A stretch of 64,000 bases of DNA from an uncultured Alistipes sp. (GTDB taxonomy: Bacteria; Bacteroidota; Bacteroidia; Bacteroidales; Rikenellaceae), in contig CAOJSG010000005.1 in assembly GCA_948442615.1 (NCBI GenBank), positions 1-64,000 on the forward strand, in the 5' to 3' direction. The position numbers were made by a program, and so were the translations under genes. Shown one piece after another: positions 16,837 to 25,523 of the stretch. The notes under the pieces are model-generated. The model searched no databases, had not been told where the DNA came from, and saw only the letters and a program-made list of their open reading frames with translations. Each line of letters begins with the position of its first letter. The stretch's first letter is position 1.

Positions 16837-17595
16837 TTACTGTGCGTCGCCGTTGAGTTCGACGTCGACCGGAATCGTCGCGGTCAGTTCGTCGTCGAGC
16901 CAGATGTTGACCACGGCGCTTCCGGCATTCGGCGCGTCGTATTCGAAGACGTAGCGCGTGGCGGGACGCGTGGCGTCGACCGTCTGCTCGGCGAAGGTCA
17001 CTTCGTCTCCGGCCTGGCGTCGTGCCGTGCCGGAGACGCTCAGCGACGAGGCCGCGCGGACCCAGACCGTTTCGTTCGCCGCGTCGCCGTCTGCGCCGAA
17101 GCGGTATTCGAAGCGGTTGCCCGCGCCGGTCGCGACGACGAATGCCGCCTCATGGAAATAGGTGCGGAAGCGCTCGGTCGTGCGCACGAGAGCCTGCGCA
17201 TTGGCGATCCGGGCGGTGATCTCCACGCGGTTCTGCCGGCGGGCCTTCAGTTCGAAGCGTTCGCTGCCCGCGTAGCAGGGATTGTCGTAGCCCTCGGCCT
17301 CGGGATCGCCGCAGCTGATCGCGGCGGTGTATTCGCCCTGCGTGAGCAGGGGATTTTCGGCGTTGAACTCCTCGACGCTCGCCCAGCGGCGGGTGACGGT
17401 GCCGTCGGAGAGTTCGAGTGCGAAATCCGCGGCCTGGGGGGTTGCCGCACGCACGGCCAGATTGCCGTCGGTCGTGCAGCCGATCTGCAGGGTGCCGTAA
17501 CCGTCGTTCTGCGTTTCGTCGGCCGAGCGGTTCTCCGAGCAGCCTGCCGCGAGCAGCCATGCCGGGGCGAACAGATAGATGAGTTGTTTTTTCAT
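16837..17595 (-). CDS. small DUF4493-type lipoprotein
   Basis: A 252-residue lipoprotein with a clear signal sequence (MKKQLIYLFAPAWLLAAGC, C19). The whole mature chain looks like one DUF4493-type double beta domain: GYGTLQIGCTTDGNLAVRA, an LLTQGEYTAAISCGDPEAEG strand pair, and the closing VNIWLDDELTATIPVDVEL. It lacks the extra modules of its larger relatives in the same operon and could serve as the base or cap subunit of the assembly; that is a guess. It is separated from the fimbrillin-like gene upstream by 22 bases and from the next gene by 28, so co-transcription is very likely. Confidence 0.78.
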   Translation of the reverse strand: MKKQLIYLFAPAWLLAAGCSENRSADETQNDGYGTLQIGCTTDGNLAVRAATPQAADFALELSDGTVTRRWASVEEFNAENPLLTQGEYTAAISCGDPEAEGYDNPCYAGSERFELKARRQNRVEITARIANAQALVRTTERFRTYFHEAAFVVATGAGNRFEYRFGADGDAANETVWVRAASSLSVSGTARRQAGDEVTFAEQTVDATRPATRYVFEYDAPNAGSAVVNIWLDDELTATIPVDVELNGDAQ

Positions 17596-17617
17596 ATCGG
17601 GTATCGTATTCGTTTGC

Positions 17618-19453
17618 TTATTTTGCGATGGAGACCTTGATGTTGTCGATGTAAGCCCAGTTGTTGCTGTAGGTGTTCCTCGTGAATCCGGAGCCGCTCT
17701 CCTTATCTTTCATGTAGACTTCCCATACCAGACGGTGCTGGTTGCTGCATCCTTCGGCGAAGACGGGCTGTGCCTCTCCGCCCAGGTCGATGCGGTCGAA
17801 GCCGCCGTTCGTGGCGCCCGAGAGATCCTGCACGGCGACGCCCGGGACTTTCGGCGCATAGAGGTCGCTGCCCGGCGAGCTCGAGCCGTGCGCATCGCGC
17901 TCCGAATCGGCCGTGACGCTGAGCGAAAGGCGGGGCCTCAGCGCAGTGCCCTTGTTGGTCGCGCGGCCGAACGAATAGTTGAACGTGATGCGGATGCGGA
18001 CGCCGGTCTTGCCCTCCTTGATGTTGGAGAGTGCCGGCGAGTCGATACGCCCGTGGTAGGTTCCGTGCACGTATACGCCGAACGAACCGGCATACTCGTT
18101 GCGGCTGGATATGCGGACGGCCTTGCCGGCCTCGCCGCCGCAGCGGGCCCCCGTCCAGCCGGGAAGCTCCGACAGGGATTTCGAGCCGTTGTTGCCCACG
18201 CCGTTGGGGCCGCCCGTCGACGGATTGTCGTTGTGGCTGAAGCTGCCCATGGCGCTGAAATCTTCGGCGAAGAGGTAGGGGACGCGGAAAGTCGCCGCGT
18301 CGTTGACGGCATTCTCCGCGAGGGCGGGCATGACGAACGGTTCGGTGATGCGTGCGTTTTCCGAATCATAGGTCACCGTGAACGCCTGGCCCGAGATGCC
18401 CTCGGGAAGCCCCTCCTTGTAGATGATCTCGTAGGTGCCGGCCGTCGTCACATCGAACGTGTAGGCGTTGCCGCCCTGTCCCAGGTCGCAACCCTCGGGG
18501 CCCGTGACGATCAGCCGCTCGATCTTCTCGCCCAGCGTCTCCTCGCCCGTGTCGGCGAGCGTGAAGACCAGCTTGGTGTAGCGCTTGCCCAGTGCGGGGA
18601 CGGTCAGCGCGATGGGGGTGGAGTGGCCCGCAGCGAAATTTTTGCCCGGCATGGAGATCGTTTCCGATTCGCCCGACTCGCAGAACGCCTGCATGACGAT
18701 GGGCTCCGTCCGGGCGATGTCCGCCGGGACGATCGTCGCGTAGACCGTGGCGCCGGCATCCACCGGCGTCGGGAAATCGAGCGTCAGGACGTTGCTGCCC
18801 CCGGTCAGTTCGGCGGGCGCTGCGGGCGCCGCGGCATCGACCGCGAGCGTGCCCGTGACGGGCTGCGGAAAGGTGAGCTGCAACCGCGTGATCGGCTCGT
18901 TCATCCGGTTTTCGGGGATGCGGATCTTCAACAGGTGGACCTTGTGGGCGAATGCGAGGCTGACGGTCTCGCTGTTGTCGCCGTCGACGAGTGCGCCGCC
19001 CGTCACCGTCGCGGAGGCCATCACGTCGTAGTCGCTGCGATAGGTGCCGTCCTGCGTCGCCGGCAGCGTGTAGATGCCTTTCGTCCCCTCCGTCGCGGCG
19101 GGTACGGGGTAGAGCGCGCCGTAGGTGTAGGCGCCCTGCGGCATCGGGGCGACGGTGCCGGTGAACTTGGCCGAGCGGTAGTCGGTGTCGAAACTGTAGA
19201 GGGCGAACGGCGCGGCCTGGAGCCGGATCCCGCCGGTGTCGTCGACCGCCCAGAGTGCGATCCGGTCGCCCTTGACCCAGCGGATCGAGAATCCGTCGTC
19301 GCCCAGTGCGGTGCGGCTGTCGAGTCCGGTGCCGGTCGCCGAGCCGATCGTGACGGTCAGCGGGGCGTCGGCGTTTGTCGGCGGCTCCTGACGGGTGCAG
19401 GCTGCGGCGAGCAGCGCGAGCAGGCAGGAGGTCGCACGGAATGGTATGCGCAT
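17618..19453 (-). CDS. fimbrillin-like (Mfa-like) surface lipoprotein
   Basis: A 611-residue lipoprotein with signal MRIPFRATSCLLALLAAAC (C19). The N-terminal part reads like fimbrillin-family proteins: SRTALGDDGFSIRWVKGDRIALWA, then GTVAPMPQGAYTYGALYP and the LAFAHKVHLLKIRI strand. A middle Ig-like region (about 285-375) leads into a C-terminal beta-sandwich of roughly 220 residues (PYLFAEDFSAMG... to NWAYIDNIKVSI) that resembles lectin-like or jelly-roll modules. The N-terminal similarity is to Bacteroidetes fimbrial subunit families, but no donor-strand motif was verified. It is the first gene after the operon promoter, so it is probably the most highly expressed product. Confidence 0.72.
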   Translation of the reverse strand: MRIPFRATSCLLALLAAACTRQEPPTNADAPLTVTIGSATGTGLDSRTALGDDGFSIRWVKGDRIALWAVDDTGGIRLQAAPFALYSFDTDYRSAKFTGTVAPMPQGAYTYGALYPVPAATEGTKGIYTLPATQDGTYRSDYDVMASATVTGGALVDGDNSETVSLAFAHKVHLLKIRIPENRMNEPITRLQLTFPQPVTGTLAVDAAAPAAPAELTGGSNVLTLDFPTPVDAGATVYATIVPADIARTEPIVMQAFCESGESETISMPGKNFAAGHSTPIALTVPALGKRYTKLVFTLADTGEETLGEKIERLIVTGPEGCDLGQGGNAYTFDVTTAGTYEIIYKEGLPEGISGQAFTVTYDSENARITEPFVMPALAENAVNDAATFRVPYLFAEDFSAMGSFSHNDNPSTGGPNGVGNNGSKSLSELPGWTGARCGGEAGKAVRISSRNEYAGSFGVYVHGTYHGRIDSPALSNIKEGKTGVRIRITFNYSFGRATNKGTALRPRLSLSVTADSERDAHGSSSPGSDLYAPKVPGVAVQDLSGATNGGFDRIDLGGEAQPVFAEGCSNQHRLVWEVYMKDKESGSGFTRNTYSNNWAYIDNIKVSIAK

Positions 19454-19480
19454 AGGTTTACCTTTTTATATATTCGGTGC

Positions 19481-19488
19481 AAAAATAG
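19481..19488 (-). promoter_or_regulatory. -7 promoter element (TATTTTTG) of the seven-gene surface operon
   Basis: TATTTTTG on the minus strand lies 28 bases upstream of the fimbrillin-like gene. A TTTT/TTTC stretch about 19 bases further upstream (19508-19511) could serve as the -33 element. No other -7 element was noticed inside the operon. Confidence 0.6.
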
Positions 19489-19761
19489 CCGGACGGCCCG
19501 CTTCGCGAAAATAAATTCAACGAATCGGGAATAGTTCATCACGAACACCGGTTTTTCGCCTGGTGCGCCGGGCGCGCGGAGGCCTGCGGCGCTCCGGTTC
19601 CGGCATTGCGGCCGGGGCGTTCGCCGTCTTTGCGCGATGCGTTGTCGGTGAGCGGGGTATGCGGGGTCGGGCCGGCCGGTGCGGCGGGCCGCACGGGGCG
19701 AAGGCGGCGGTGCCGAAGGGCATCCCGGGCGGCGGGAGGGTGCCGGGCCGGAGCGAACGGA

Positions 19762-19794
19762 ACGCCCCTGCCGGGACCGTGCCGGCAGGGGCGT
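19762..19794 (-). terminator. hairpin after the S9 peptidase gene
   Basis: ACGCCCCTGCCGG (19762-19774) pairs perfectly with CCGGCAGGGGCGT (19782-19794) around a seven-base loop, about 50 bases past the stop. A T-rich tail is weak on the minus strand. Confidence 0.55.
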
Positions 19795-19846
19795 CTGTGC
19801 GTTGCGCCGCGGGGACGGAGTGCCGTCCGCGGCGGACCGGGATGCG

Positions 19847-22003
19847 CTACTGTTTCACGTAGCGGTCCAGCCAGCCGAAGAATTCGCGGTTCCACACCAG
19901 CGAGTTCTGCGGTTTGAAGACCTGGTGCGCCTCGTTCTCGAACTCTACGAGCCGAGCCGGAATGCCCCGCACGCGGGCCGCCGTGAAGGCTTCGAGCGAC
20001 TGGGTGTAGGGGATGCGGAAGTCCTTTTCGCCCGTGAAGATCAGGATCGGCGTGTCCCACTTCGCCGCGAACTTGTGCGGCGAGTTGGCGTAGGAGCGCT
20101 GCGCCGTGGCGTTCGTCTTGTCCCAGTAGGGCCCGCCGTAGTCGTTGTTCACGAACCACAGCTCCTCGGTCTCTCCGTACATCGAGTCGAAGTCGAAGAT
20201 GCCGCAGTGGGCGACGAAGGCCTTGAACCGCCGGTCGTGGTTGCCCGCCAGGAAGAAGACCGAATAGCCGCCGTACGAGGCGCCCACGCAGCCCATGCGG
20301 TCGCGGTCGGCCCACGGCTCGCGCGCCACGTCGTCGACGGCCGAGAGGTAGTCGCGGATGTTCTGGCCCGAGTAGTCGCCCGAGATCTGGTCGAGCCACT
20401 CCTGGCCGAACGACGGCAGCCCGCGCCGGTTGGGCGCCACGACGACGTAGCCCTGCGCCGCCATGAGCTGGAAGTTCCAGCGGTAGCTCCAGAACTGCGA
20501 CACGACGCTCTGCGGGCCGCCCTGGCAGTAGAGCAGCACGGGGTATTTCTCCGACGGGTCGAAGTCGGGCGGCAGGATCACCCACGTGAGCATTTGCTTG
20601 CCGTCGGTGGTCTCGACCCAGCGTTTCTGCACCTGGCCCATCTTCACGGCGTCGTAGACGGCGCGGTTGATCTGCGAAAGCTGCGTGAGCGAGCCGTCTG
20701 CGGGGTCGGCCTCGAAGAACTCGGTGGCCATCGAGATCGTGCAGACCTCGGCGGCGATGCGTCCGGCGGCTGCGGTGAAGGCGTTGATGTCGTGGTCGCC
20801 CGAGGTGAGCACCTCGACGTCGATCGTGCCGCACGTGGCATTCTCCGCCGGCAGCTGCACGCGGCAGATCTGGTGCGTCGCCTCGATGGGTGCGATGAAG
20901 AGCAGCGTCCGCCCGTCTTCCCAGACGACGTTCGCGGCGTTGTAGTCGAAGCCGCAGGTCAGGTCGCGCATCAGGGCCGTCCGGCAGTCGTAGACGAAGA
21001 GCCGCTCCTTGTCCGACTCGTTGCCGGCGCGCCGCATCGAGCGGAAGGCGATGTAGCGGTCGTCGGGCGACCAGACGGGGTATTTGTCGTAGCCCGGCAT
21101 GTCGTGCCGCTTCGACTCGATGCCCACGGGCTTGCAGATGTTCTGCGTAGCGCCGTTTTCGAGCGAGTAGACGAAGATGTCCGAATCGGTCGATACGGCG
21201 TAGGCGGTGCCCGTCAGCGGCTTGCAGGTGTAGGCGAGCATCGTGCCGGCGTGGTTCCAGGCGATCTCGGCCATGTCGAAGTAGGGGGCCAGCGGCGCGT
21301 CCCACGGCGCGTCGGCGCCGATGATGTCCGTGCCGCCCGTCACCGTGCCGGCGCCCAGCTCGCCGACGAAGATGTGGCGGTAGTCGCCCTCGTCCCAGTA
21401 GTCCCAGTGGCGGGCCATCAGGTCGTCGTAGATGCGGGCCTTCGAGCGTGGCATGTCCTCGTAGAAGTCCGACGATTTGCGCGCTGCGACGTGCACCCTC
21501 TGCACCCACCAGATGTGCCGCTCGTCGGGGCTCACGCCGAAGCCTTCGACGTCGGGCACCCCTTCGCCGTCGCCGTCGCCCGTGATCCGGGTCGCGTCGC
21601 CGCCCGAGGCGTTCATCCGCCACACCTGCATCGTGCCGCTGCGGTCGGAGAGGAAATAGATCGCGCTGCCGTCGGCGTTCCACTGTGCGGAGAGGTTGTT
21701 CGACGAGGTGTCCGTCAGGCGCGTCGTGCGCTTCGACTCCATGTCGAGCGTCCAGAGGGTCGTGACGCCGCGGTTCTCGCTTATCGAGTAGTCGGTCTGC
21801 TGGTAGAGCAGCGTCCGGCCGTCGGGCGAGAGCGACGAACCGCCCGCGCGGCTCATTTTCCACATCACCTCGGGGGTGAGCCTGCCGGCGGCGATCTCGT
21901 CGGCCGTCAGCGCGTTGTCGATGGTCAGGGGCTGCGGCCGCCGCTCGTCGCAACCGGCCAGCCCCATAGCTGCAAAAGCCATAAGAAGGAGGATTTTTTT
22001 CAT
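19847..22003 (-). CDS. S9 family dipeptidyl/acylaminoacyl peptidase lipoprotein (DPP-like)
   Basis: A 718-residue exported peptidase of the prolyl oligopeptidase family. The signal sequence ends in a lipobox, MGLAGC (C18). Residues 40-440 form a seven-bladed beta-propeller with repeated WSPDD/SPDGR-type strand turns. The C-terminal alpha/beta hydrolase domain has the triad S576 (GASYGGYS), D661 (GEKDFRIP) and H693 (NEAHQVF). It trims dipeptides from peptides in the periplasm or at the outer-membrane inner face; among known Bacteroidales enzymes it most resembles the DPP5/acylaminoacyl group (GGPQS, NRRGLPSFGQEW), an assignment from memory. It helps asaccharolytic gut bacteria use peptides. 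It is a single gene, divergent from the NUDIX gene. Confidence 0.9.
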   Translation of the reverse strand: MKKILLLMAFAAMGLAGCDERRPQPLTIDNALTADEIAAGRLTPEVMWKMSRAGGSSLSPDGRTLLYQQTDYSISENRGVTTLWTLDMESKRTTRLTDTSSNNLSAQWNADGSAIYFLSDRSGTMQVWRMNASGGDATRITGDGDGEGVPDVEGFGVSPDERHIWWVQRVHVAARKSSDFYEDMPRSKARIYDDLMARHWDYWDEGDYRHIFVGELGAGTVTGGTDIIGADAPWDAPLAPYFDMAEIAWNHAGTMLAYTCKPLTGTAYAVSTDSDIFVYSLENGATQNICKPVGIESKRHDMPGYDKYPVWSPDDRYIAFRSMRRAGNESDKERLFVYDCRTALMRDLTCGFDYNAANVVWEDGRTLLFIAPIEATHQICRVQLPAENATCGTIDVEVLTSGDHDINAFTAAAGRIAAEVCTISMATEFFEADPADGSLTQLSQINRAVYDAVKMGQVQKRWVETTDGKQMLTWVILPPDFDPSEKYPVLLYCQGGPQSVVSQFWSYRWNFQLMAAQGYVVVAPNRRGLPSFGQEWLDQISGDYSGQNIRDYLSAVDDVAREPWADRDRMGCVGASYGGYSVFFLAGNHDRRFKAFVAHCGIFDFDSMYGETEELWFVNNDYGGPYWDKTNATAQRSYANSPHKFAAKWDTPILIFTGEKDFRIPYTQSLEAFTAARVRGIPARLVEFENEAHQVFKPQNSLVWNREFFGWLDRYVKQ

Positions 22004-22031
22004 TTTTCGCAGAGGTTTCTTCCGTTTTGTC

Positions 22032-22039
22032 TATTTTTG
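22032..22039 (+). promoter_or_regulatory. -7 promoter element (TATTTTTG) of the NUDIX gene
   Basis: TATTTTTG lies 16 bases upstream of the ATG at 22055. On the opposite strand TATTTTCG (22041-22048) is a near-match that could serve the peptidase gene. Confidence 0.55.
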
Positions 22040-22054
22040 CCGAAAATATCGTCT

Positions 22055-22675
22055 ATGGACCGTACCGTCTTTTTCGCCGATAAATCCGTGGTATTCACCG
22101 CCGAACCTTCCGCCTGCGCGGAGTGCGGCGTCGTATGGGCCGACCGGGAGCCGGCCGACCGAGCGAAGATACTCAAAATTCTCGAATCGCACAACCGGGT
22201 GCTGGTCGTCGCCTCCGATCCCGGGGCGGCCTATGCGGCCTTCGCCGCGGAGTTCGCCTTCGTCGAGGCGGCCGGAGGCATCGTGGCCGACGCGGAGGGC
22301 CGGTGGCTCATGATCCGTCGCAACGGCCGCTGGGACCTGCCGAAAGGGCACGTCGAATGCGGCGAGGATTTCGCGGCGTGCGCCGAGCGCGAGATCCTCG
22401 AGGAGACCGGCGTCTGCGCGCGGTGCGTGCGGCCGCTGTGCGAGACGCTGCATGCCTACTGGTTCCCGAAGACGCAGCGCTGGGAGCTGAAGCGGACCCA
22501 TTGGTTCCTGCTGCGCATGGAGGCGTGCGACGGACTGGCGCCGCAGCGCGAGGAGGGGATCGTCGAGGCGGCGTGGTGCGCGGCGCAGGAGGCGGACCGC
22601 AACCTGGGCGGCGCGTTTCCCACGATCCGCTGCGTCGCGGCGGCGCTGCGGGCGGAGGATGCCGGGCGGCGCTGA
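22055..22675 (+). CDS. NUDIX hydrolase
   Basis: A 206-residue cytoplasmic protein with a complete NUDIX box, G98 HVECG E DFAACAE REILEETGV to residue 120, following the RNGRWDLPKGH strand. It hydrolyses a nucleoside diphosphate linked to another moiety; the substrate is not evident. The first 70 residues form a separate N-terminal domain without a recognised motif, a layout common in Bacteroidales NUDIX proteins of this length. The ATG at 22055 directly follows a -7 promoter element; the frame stays open far upstream over the peptidase gene only as an antisense artefact. The C-terminal part is arginine-rich (EDAGRR). Confidence 0.9.
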   Translation: MDRTVFFADKSVVFTAEPSACAECGVVWADREPADRAKILKILESHNRVLVVASDPGAAYAAFAAEFAFVEAAGGIVADAEGRWLMIRRNGRWDLPKGHVECGEDFAACAEREILEETGVCARCVRPLCETLHAYWFPKTQRWELKRTHWFLLRMEACDGLAPQREEGIVEAAWCAAQEADRNLGGAFPTIRCVAAALRAEDAGRR

Positions 22676-22844
22676 GCGGCGGCGAGGCTCGGGGCACAGC
22701 TATCGGTGCTGCGGCTGCCGGTGATCTGCGGACTGCGGAGCCCGGCTGCCGGCGGTTCTGCGTGCTGTCGCGTCCGACCTCTGCGGGCCGGTGCTTTGCG
22801 GCCGGCCGGACTCTGAAGCCCGGCCCGGTCGCGGAGGCGATGCG

Positions 22845-23258
22845 CTAAAACTGCGGCGCGCCGTTCATCGCCCGGGCGATCCCCTCGGCGATCTGATCCA
22901 CGGCATCCTGCAGTTTGCCGCCGATCATCATCTTCATCATCATGTTCAGCTCGACGTGCAGCACCAGCCGCATCCGCGTGTCGGTGTCGGAGACCTTGTG
23001 CAGCTGGATCCAGAAGGCGAAGTCCATCGGCACGCCGCCGTCGCCCACGATCTTCACGTGTTTGGGCGCGACGCGCTCATCCATGCGGAGCTTCACGGTG
23101 AAACCTTTGGCTTTGAACGAACAGGTCTCCTCGTCGGCCCGCCACTCCTCGACCTTGTCGGCCAGGGCGGGCGTGAGGTTGTCGAAGCGGCTGATCGCCG
23201 CGTAGATCTGCTCCGCCGGGCGGAGAATCTGGTGTTGTTTGGAGGTGTATTCTTGCAT
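22845..23258 (-). CDS. SRPBCC (START-like) fold protein
   Basis: A 137-residue cytoplasmic protein starting MQEYTSKQHQILRPAEQIYAAIS, with the pattern of the SRPBCC/polyketide-cyclase-like family: a short strand, two helices, a long antiparallel sheet (EETCSFKAKGFTVKLRM, DFAFWIQLHKVSDTDTRMRLVLHVELN) and a long C-terminal helix. It presumably binds a small hydrophobic ligand; none is known. It is the third gene of the porX-tsaE unit, 70 bases after tsaE, and I recall this neighbourhood as conserved in Bacteroidales, suggesting a house-keeping role. Confidence 0.78.
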   Translation of the reverse strand: MQEYTSKQHQILRPAEQIYAAISRFDNLTPALADKVEEWRADEETCSFKAKGFTVKLRMDERVAPKHVKIVGDGGVPMDFAFWIQLHKVSDTDTRMRLVLHVELNMMMKMMIGGKLQDAVDQIAEGIARAMNGAPQF

Positions 23259-23328
23259 TTTTTCAAGGGTATGGCTACGGGTTGCCGCGCGCGGAGACGC
23301 CTTTCCGGGCGATGTCCGCGGCGGCGGG

Positions 23329-23745
23329 TCAGTCGATCCGGAAGGTCCGGGACGTTTCGCCGTCGACCTCGATGCGCACGGTCATGACGTCGTCCGGAAG
23401 CAGCTCCTCGATCTTCTCGGGCCACTCGACCAGACAGAGATCGCCCGAATAGAAGTACTCTTCGTAGCCCAGGTCGTAGGCCTCGGCCGGCGTGTCGATG
23501 CGGTAGAAGTCGAAGTGGTAGATCCGGTCGCCCGCCGCGCTGCGGTACTGGTTGACCAGCGCGAAGGTGGGGCTGGTCACCTGGTCGTCGGCGCCCAGGG
23601 CCTCGGCGACGGCGCGCACGAGGGTGGTCTTGCCGGCGCCCATTTCGCCGCGCAGCACCACGACGCGGCGGTCGCCCAGCGCCGCGAGCAGCGCTTCGGC
23701 CACCTCGGGCAGCTCCTCTTCGGAGCGGATATGCAGTGTATTCAT
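23329..23745 (-). CDS. tsaE: tRNA threonylcarbamoyladenosine biosynthesis ATPase TsaE
   Basis: A 138-residue P-loop ATPase of normal TsaE length. Walker A is GEMGAGKTT (residues 33-41), then the TSPTFALVNQY motif and the LCLVEWPEK segment typical of the family. TsaE works with TsaB and TsaD to place threonylcarbamoyl on A37 of ANN-decoding tRNAs, an essential modification. It starts 10 bases after the PorX-like stop, so both are translated from one message. The other tsa genes are not in this window. Confidence 0.95.
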   Translation of the reverse strand: MNTLHIRSEEELPEVAEALLAALGDRRVVVLRGEMGAGKTTLVRAVAEALGADDQVTSPTFALVNQYRSAAGDRIYHFDFYRIDTPAEAYDLGYEEYFYSGDLCLVEWPEKIEELLPDDVMTVRIEVDGETSRTFRID

Positions 23746-23755
23746 AAGCAGCGGT

Positions 23756-25204
23756 TTATCGTTTGGGGCTCAGCACGATGTACGGCACGATCATCTCCTC
23801 CATCGAGATGCCGCCGTGCTGGAACGTGTTGCGGTAGTAGCGGATGTGGCGGTTGGCGTCGTTGTTGTAGACCAGGAAGTCCGAATTGTAGGCGAAGATG
23901 TAGGTCGACGTGAGGTTGCTCGCGGGCAGCTGCACGTCTTCGGGCCGCAACACCTCGTAGACCTCGCGCGCGTTGTAGGCCAGGTTGCGCCCGGTCTTGT
24001 AGCGCAGGTTGGCCGAGGTCTCGCGGTCGCCCGTCACCTTCACCGGGTTGTCCACGCGGATGGTGCCGTGGTCGGAGGTGATGATGACCGTGTGGCCGCG
24101 TTCGGCGAGGAGCTTCAGGATGGTGTAGAGGTCCGAATGTTCGAACCACGAGCGCGTGAGCGAGCGGAAGGCCGCCTCGTCCTCGGTCAGCTCGCGGATG
24201 ATGTCGGTCTCGGTCCGCGCGTGCGAGAGGATGTCCAGGAAGTTGTAGACGATCACCGAGAAGTCGGCGTCGTAGACCTTCTGGATGTTGTCCACCAGCT
24301 TGCGGCCCTGCTCCGGGCGGATGAGCTTGTCGAAGGTCGTCCGCCACGATTTGCCGTTCTGGGCCAGCAGCCGGCGCAGGAACTCCTCCTCGTACTGGTT
24401 CTTGCCTCCCTCCTCGTTGTCGTTGAGCCATTTGTTCGGCATCAGCTTGTCGATGGCCAGCGGCATCAGCCCGGCGAAGATGGCGTTGCGGGCGTATTGG
24501 GTGGCCGTCGGGAGAATGGCGCAGTAGAAGTCGTCGACGGCCACGTCGTAGTAACCCCGGAGCAGCGACGAGATGGCCCGCCACTGGTCGTAGCGGAAGT
24601 TGTCGATCAGCAGCAGCGTCGTTTTGGCGTGCTCCTCGACCACGGGGAAGATGCGCGAGCGCATCAGCGTGTGCGACATGACGGGCGTGTCGTCCGAGCG
24701 GCGGTTGATCCAGTTGTAGTAGTTGCGGCGCACGAACTTCGAGAACTCCTGGTTGGCCTCGGTCTTCTGATAGGTCAGCACCTCCTTGATGCTGCCGTCG
24801 CCCGATTCGGCCAGGTCGATCTCCCAGCCGGTCAGCCGCCGGTAGAGGGCGCACCAGTCGGCGAACGTGTCGGCCATCTGGAGCGACGAGCTGAGCCGCC
24901 CGAACTCCGACCGGTAGTCGGCCGTGGTCTGTTCGGTGACGAGCTGCTGCTGGTGGACGTTCTTCTTGATCGACAGCAGCACCTGGTTGGGGTTGACGGG
25001 CTTGATGAGGTAGTCGGCGATCTTCGAGCCGACGGCCTTGTCCATGATGTTCTCCTCCTCGCTCTTGGTGACCATGATCACGGGCATGTCGATGGCGTCG
25101 TAGCCGTTGTTGCAGGTCTCCACCTCGTAGCCTTTCTGGCGCAGAAAGAGCAGATGCGGTTTGAGCAGTTCGACTTCGTCGTCGACCCAGAGAATCTTTA
25201 CCAT
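23756..25204 (-). CDS. porX: PorX-like response regulator with PglZ domain; receiver domain internally deleted
   Basis: A 482-residue protein of the PorX family, in which a CheY-type receiver and a helical linker control a C-terminal PglZ (alkaline-phosphatase-fold) phosphodiesterase domain. In other Bacteroidetes it links the PorY kinase and a sigma factor to type IX secretion. The receiver start is intact (MVKILWVDDE, acidic pair D8/D9), as are T46 (MVTKSEEEN) and K68 (DYLIKPVNPNQ). However, NNGYDAI (32-38) joins directly to DMPVIMVTKS: about 35 residues are missing, including the FLDENMPG-type strand with the phospho-accepting aspartate. The frame is preserved. The PglZ part appears complete, with metal-site motifs LLLIDNFRYDQW and ITSDHGTIRV. 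The start at 25204 is fixed by a promoter at 25223-25255. The protein cannot be phosphorylated in the usual way if the sequence is right. Confidence 0.85.
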   Translation of the reverse strand: MVKILWVDDEVELLKPHLLFLRQKGYEVETCNNGYDAIDMPVIMVTKSEEENIMDKAVGSKIADYLIKPVNPNQVLLSIKKNVHQQQLVTEQTTADYRSEFGRLSSSLQMADTFADWCALYRRLTGWEIDLAESGDGSIKEVLTYQKTEANQEFSKFVRRNYYNWINRRSDDTPVMSHTLMRSRIFPVVEEHAKTTLLLIDNFRYDQWRAISSLLRGYYDVAVDDFYCAILPTATQYARNAIFAGLMPLAIDKLMPNKWLNDNEEGGKNQYEEEFLRRLLAQNGKSWRTTFDKLIRPEQGRKLVDNIQKVYDADFSVIVYNFLDILSHARTETDIIRELTEDEAAFRSLTRSWFEHSDLYTILKLLAERGHTVIITSDHGTIRVDNPVKVTGDRETSANLRYKTGRNLAYNAREVYEVLRPEDVQLPASNLTSTYIFAYNSDFLVYNNDANRHIRYYRNTFQHGGISMEEMIVPYIVLSPKR

Positions 25205-25222
25205 GACGGATGATTTGATGTG

Positions 25223-25255
25223 CAAAATTAGTCATTATTTATCATCGAACGCAAA
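25223..25255 (-). promoter_or_regulatory. promoter of porX-tsaE-SRPBCC operon
   Basis: On the minus strand TTTG (25255-25252), a 21-base spacer and TAATTTTG (25230-25223) form a complete Bacteroidetes primary-sigma promoter 19 bases upstream of the porX start. Confidence 0.75.
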
Positions 25256-25523
25256 AATCGGGATTTTGTTTTCCGTGCGGACGGCGAATCGCGCGCGGAG
25301 CTACGCGCTCGGTCCGTGCGGCGCATGCGGAAGCGGTGCGCGGATAGCGGTCAGCAGGCATGCAACCGGTTGGTATTCATGTAGGTGCGCTTCTTTACGG
25401 CGCTGCGGCGCATGCGGAGCGGCAATTTGTCCCGTTTTTTTGCGACTTTTGCCCGGTATTTGTATTTCGTTGTCGCAGTGGTGAGTATGCCGCTGCAAAA
25501 TAATTGAAAAAAAATAACCGTTT

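Larger units (their letters stand above)
19454..19846. other. 393-base gap: promoter side and terminator side
   Basis: Left part carries the promoter of the surface operon; right part carries the hairpin after the S9 peptidase gene. The middle (19550-19750) is very GC-rich and shows no gene. Confidence 0.5.

Noticed and set aside
9569..19453. Polysaccharide utilisation locus
   Set aside because: No SusC/SusD pair, glycoside hydrolase or hybrid sensor in the operon; PCMD domains alone do not support the claim.
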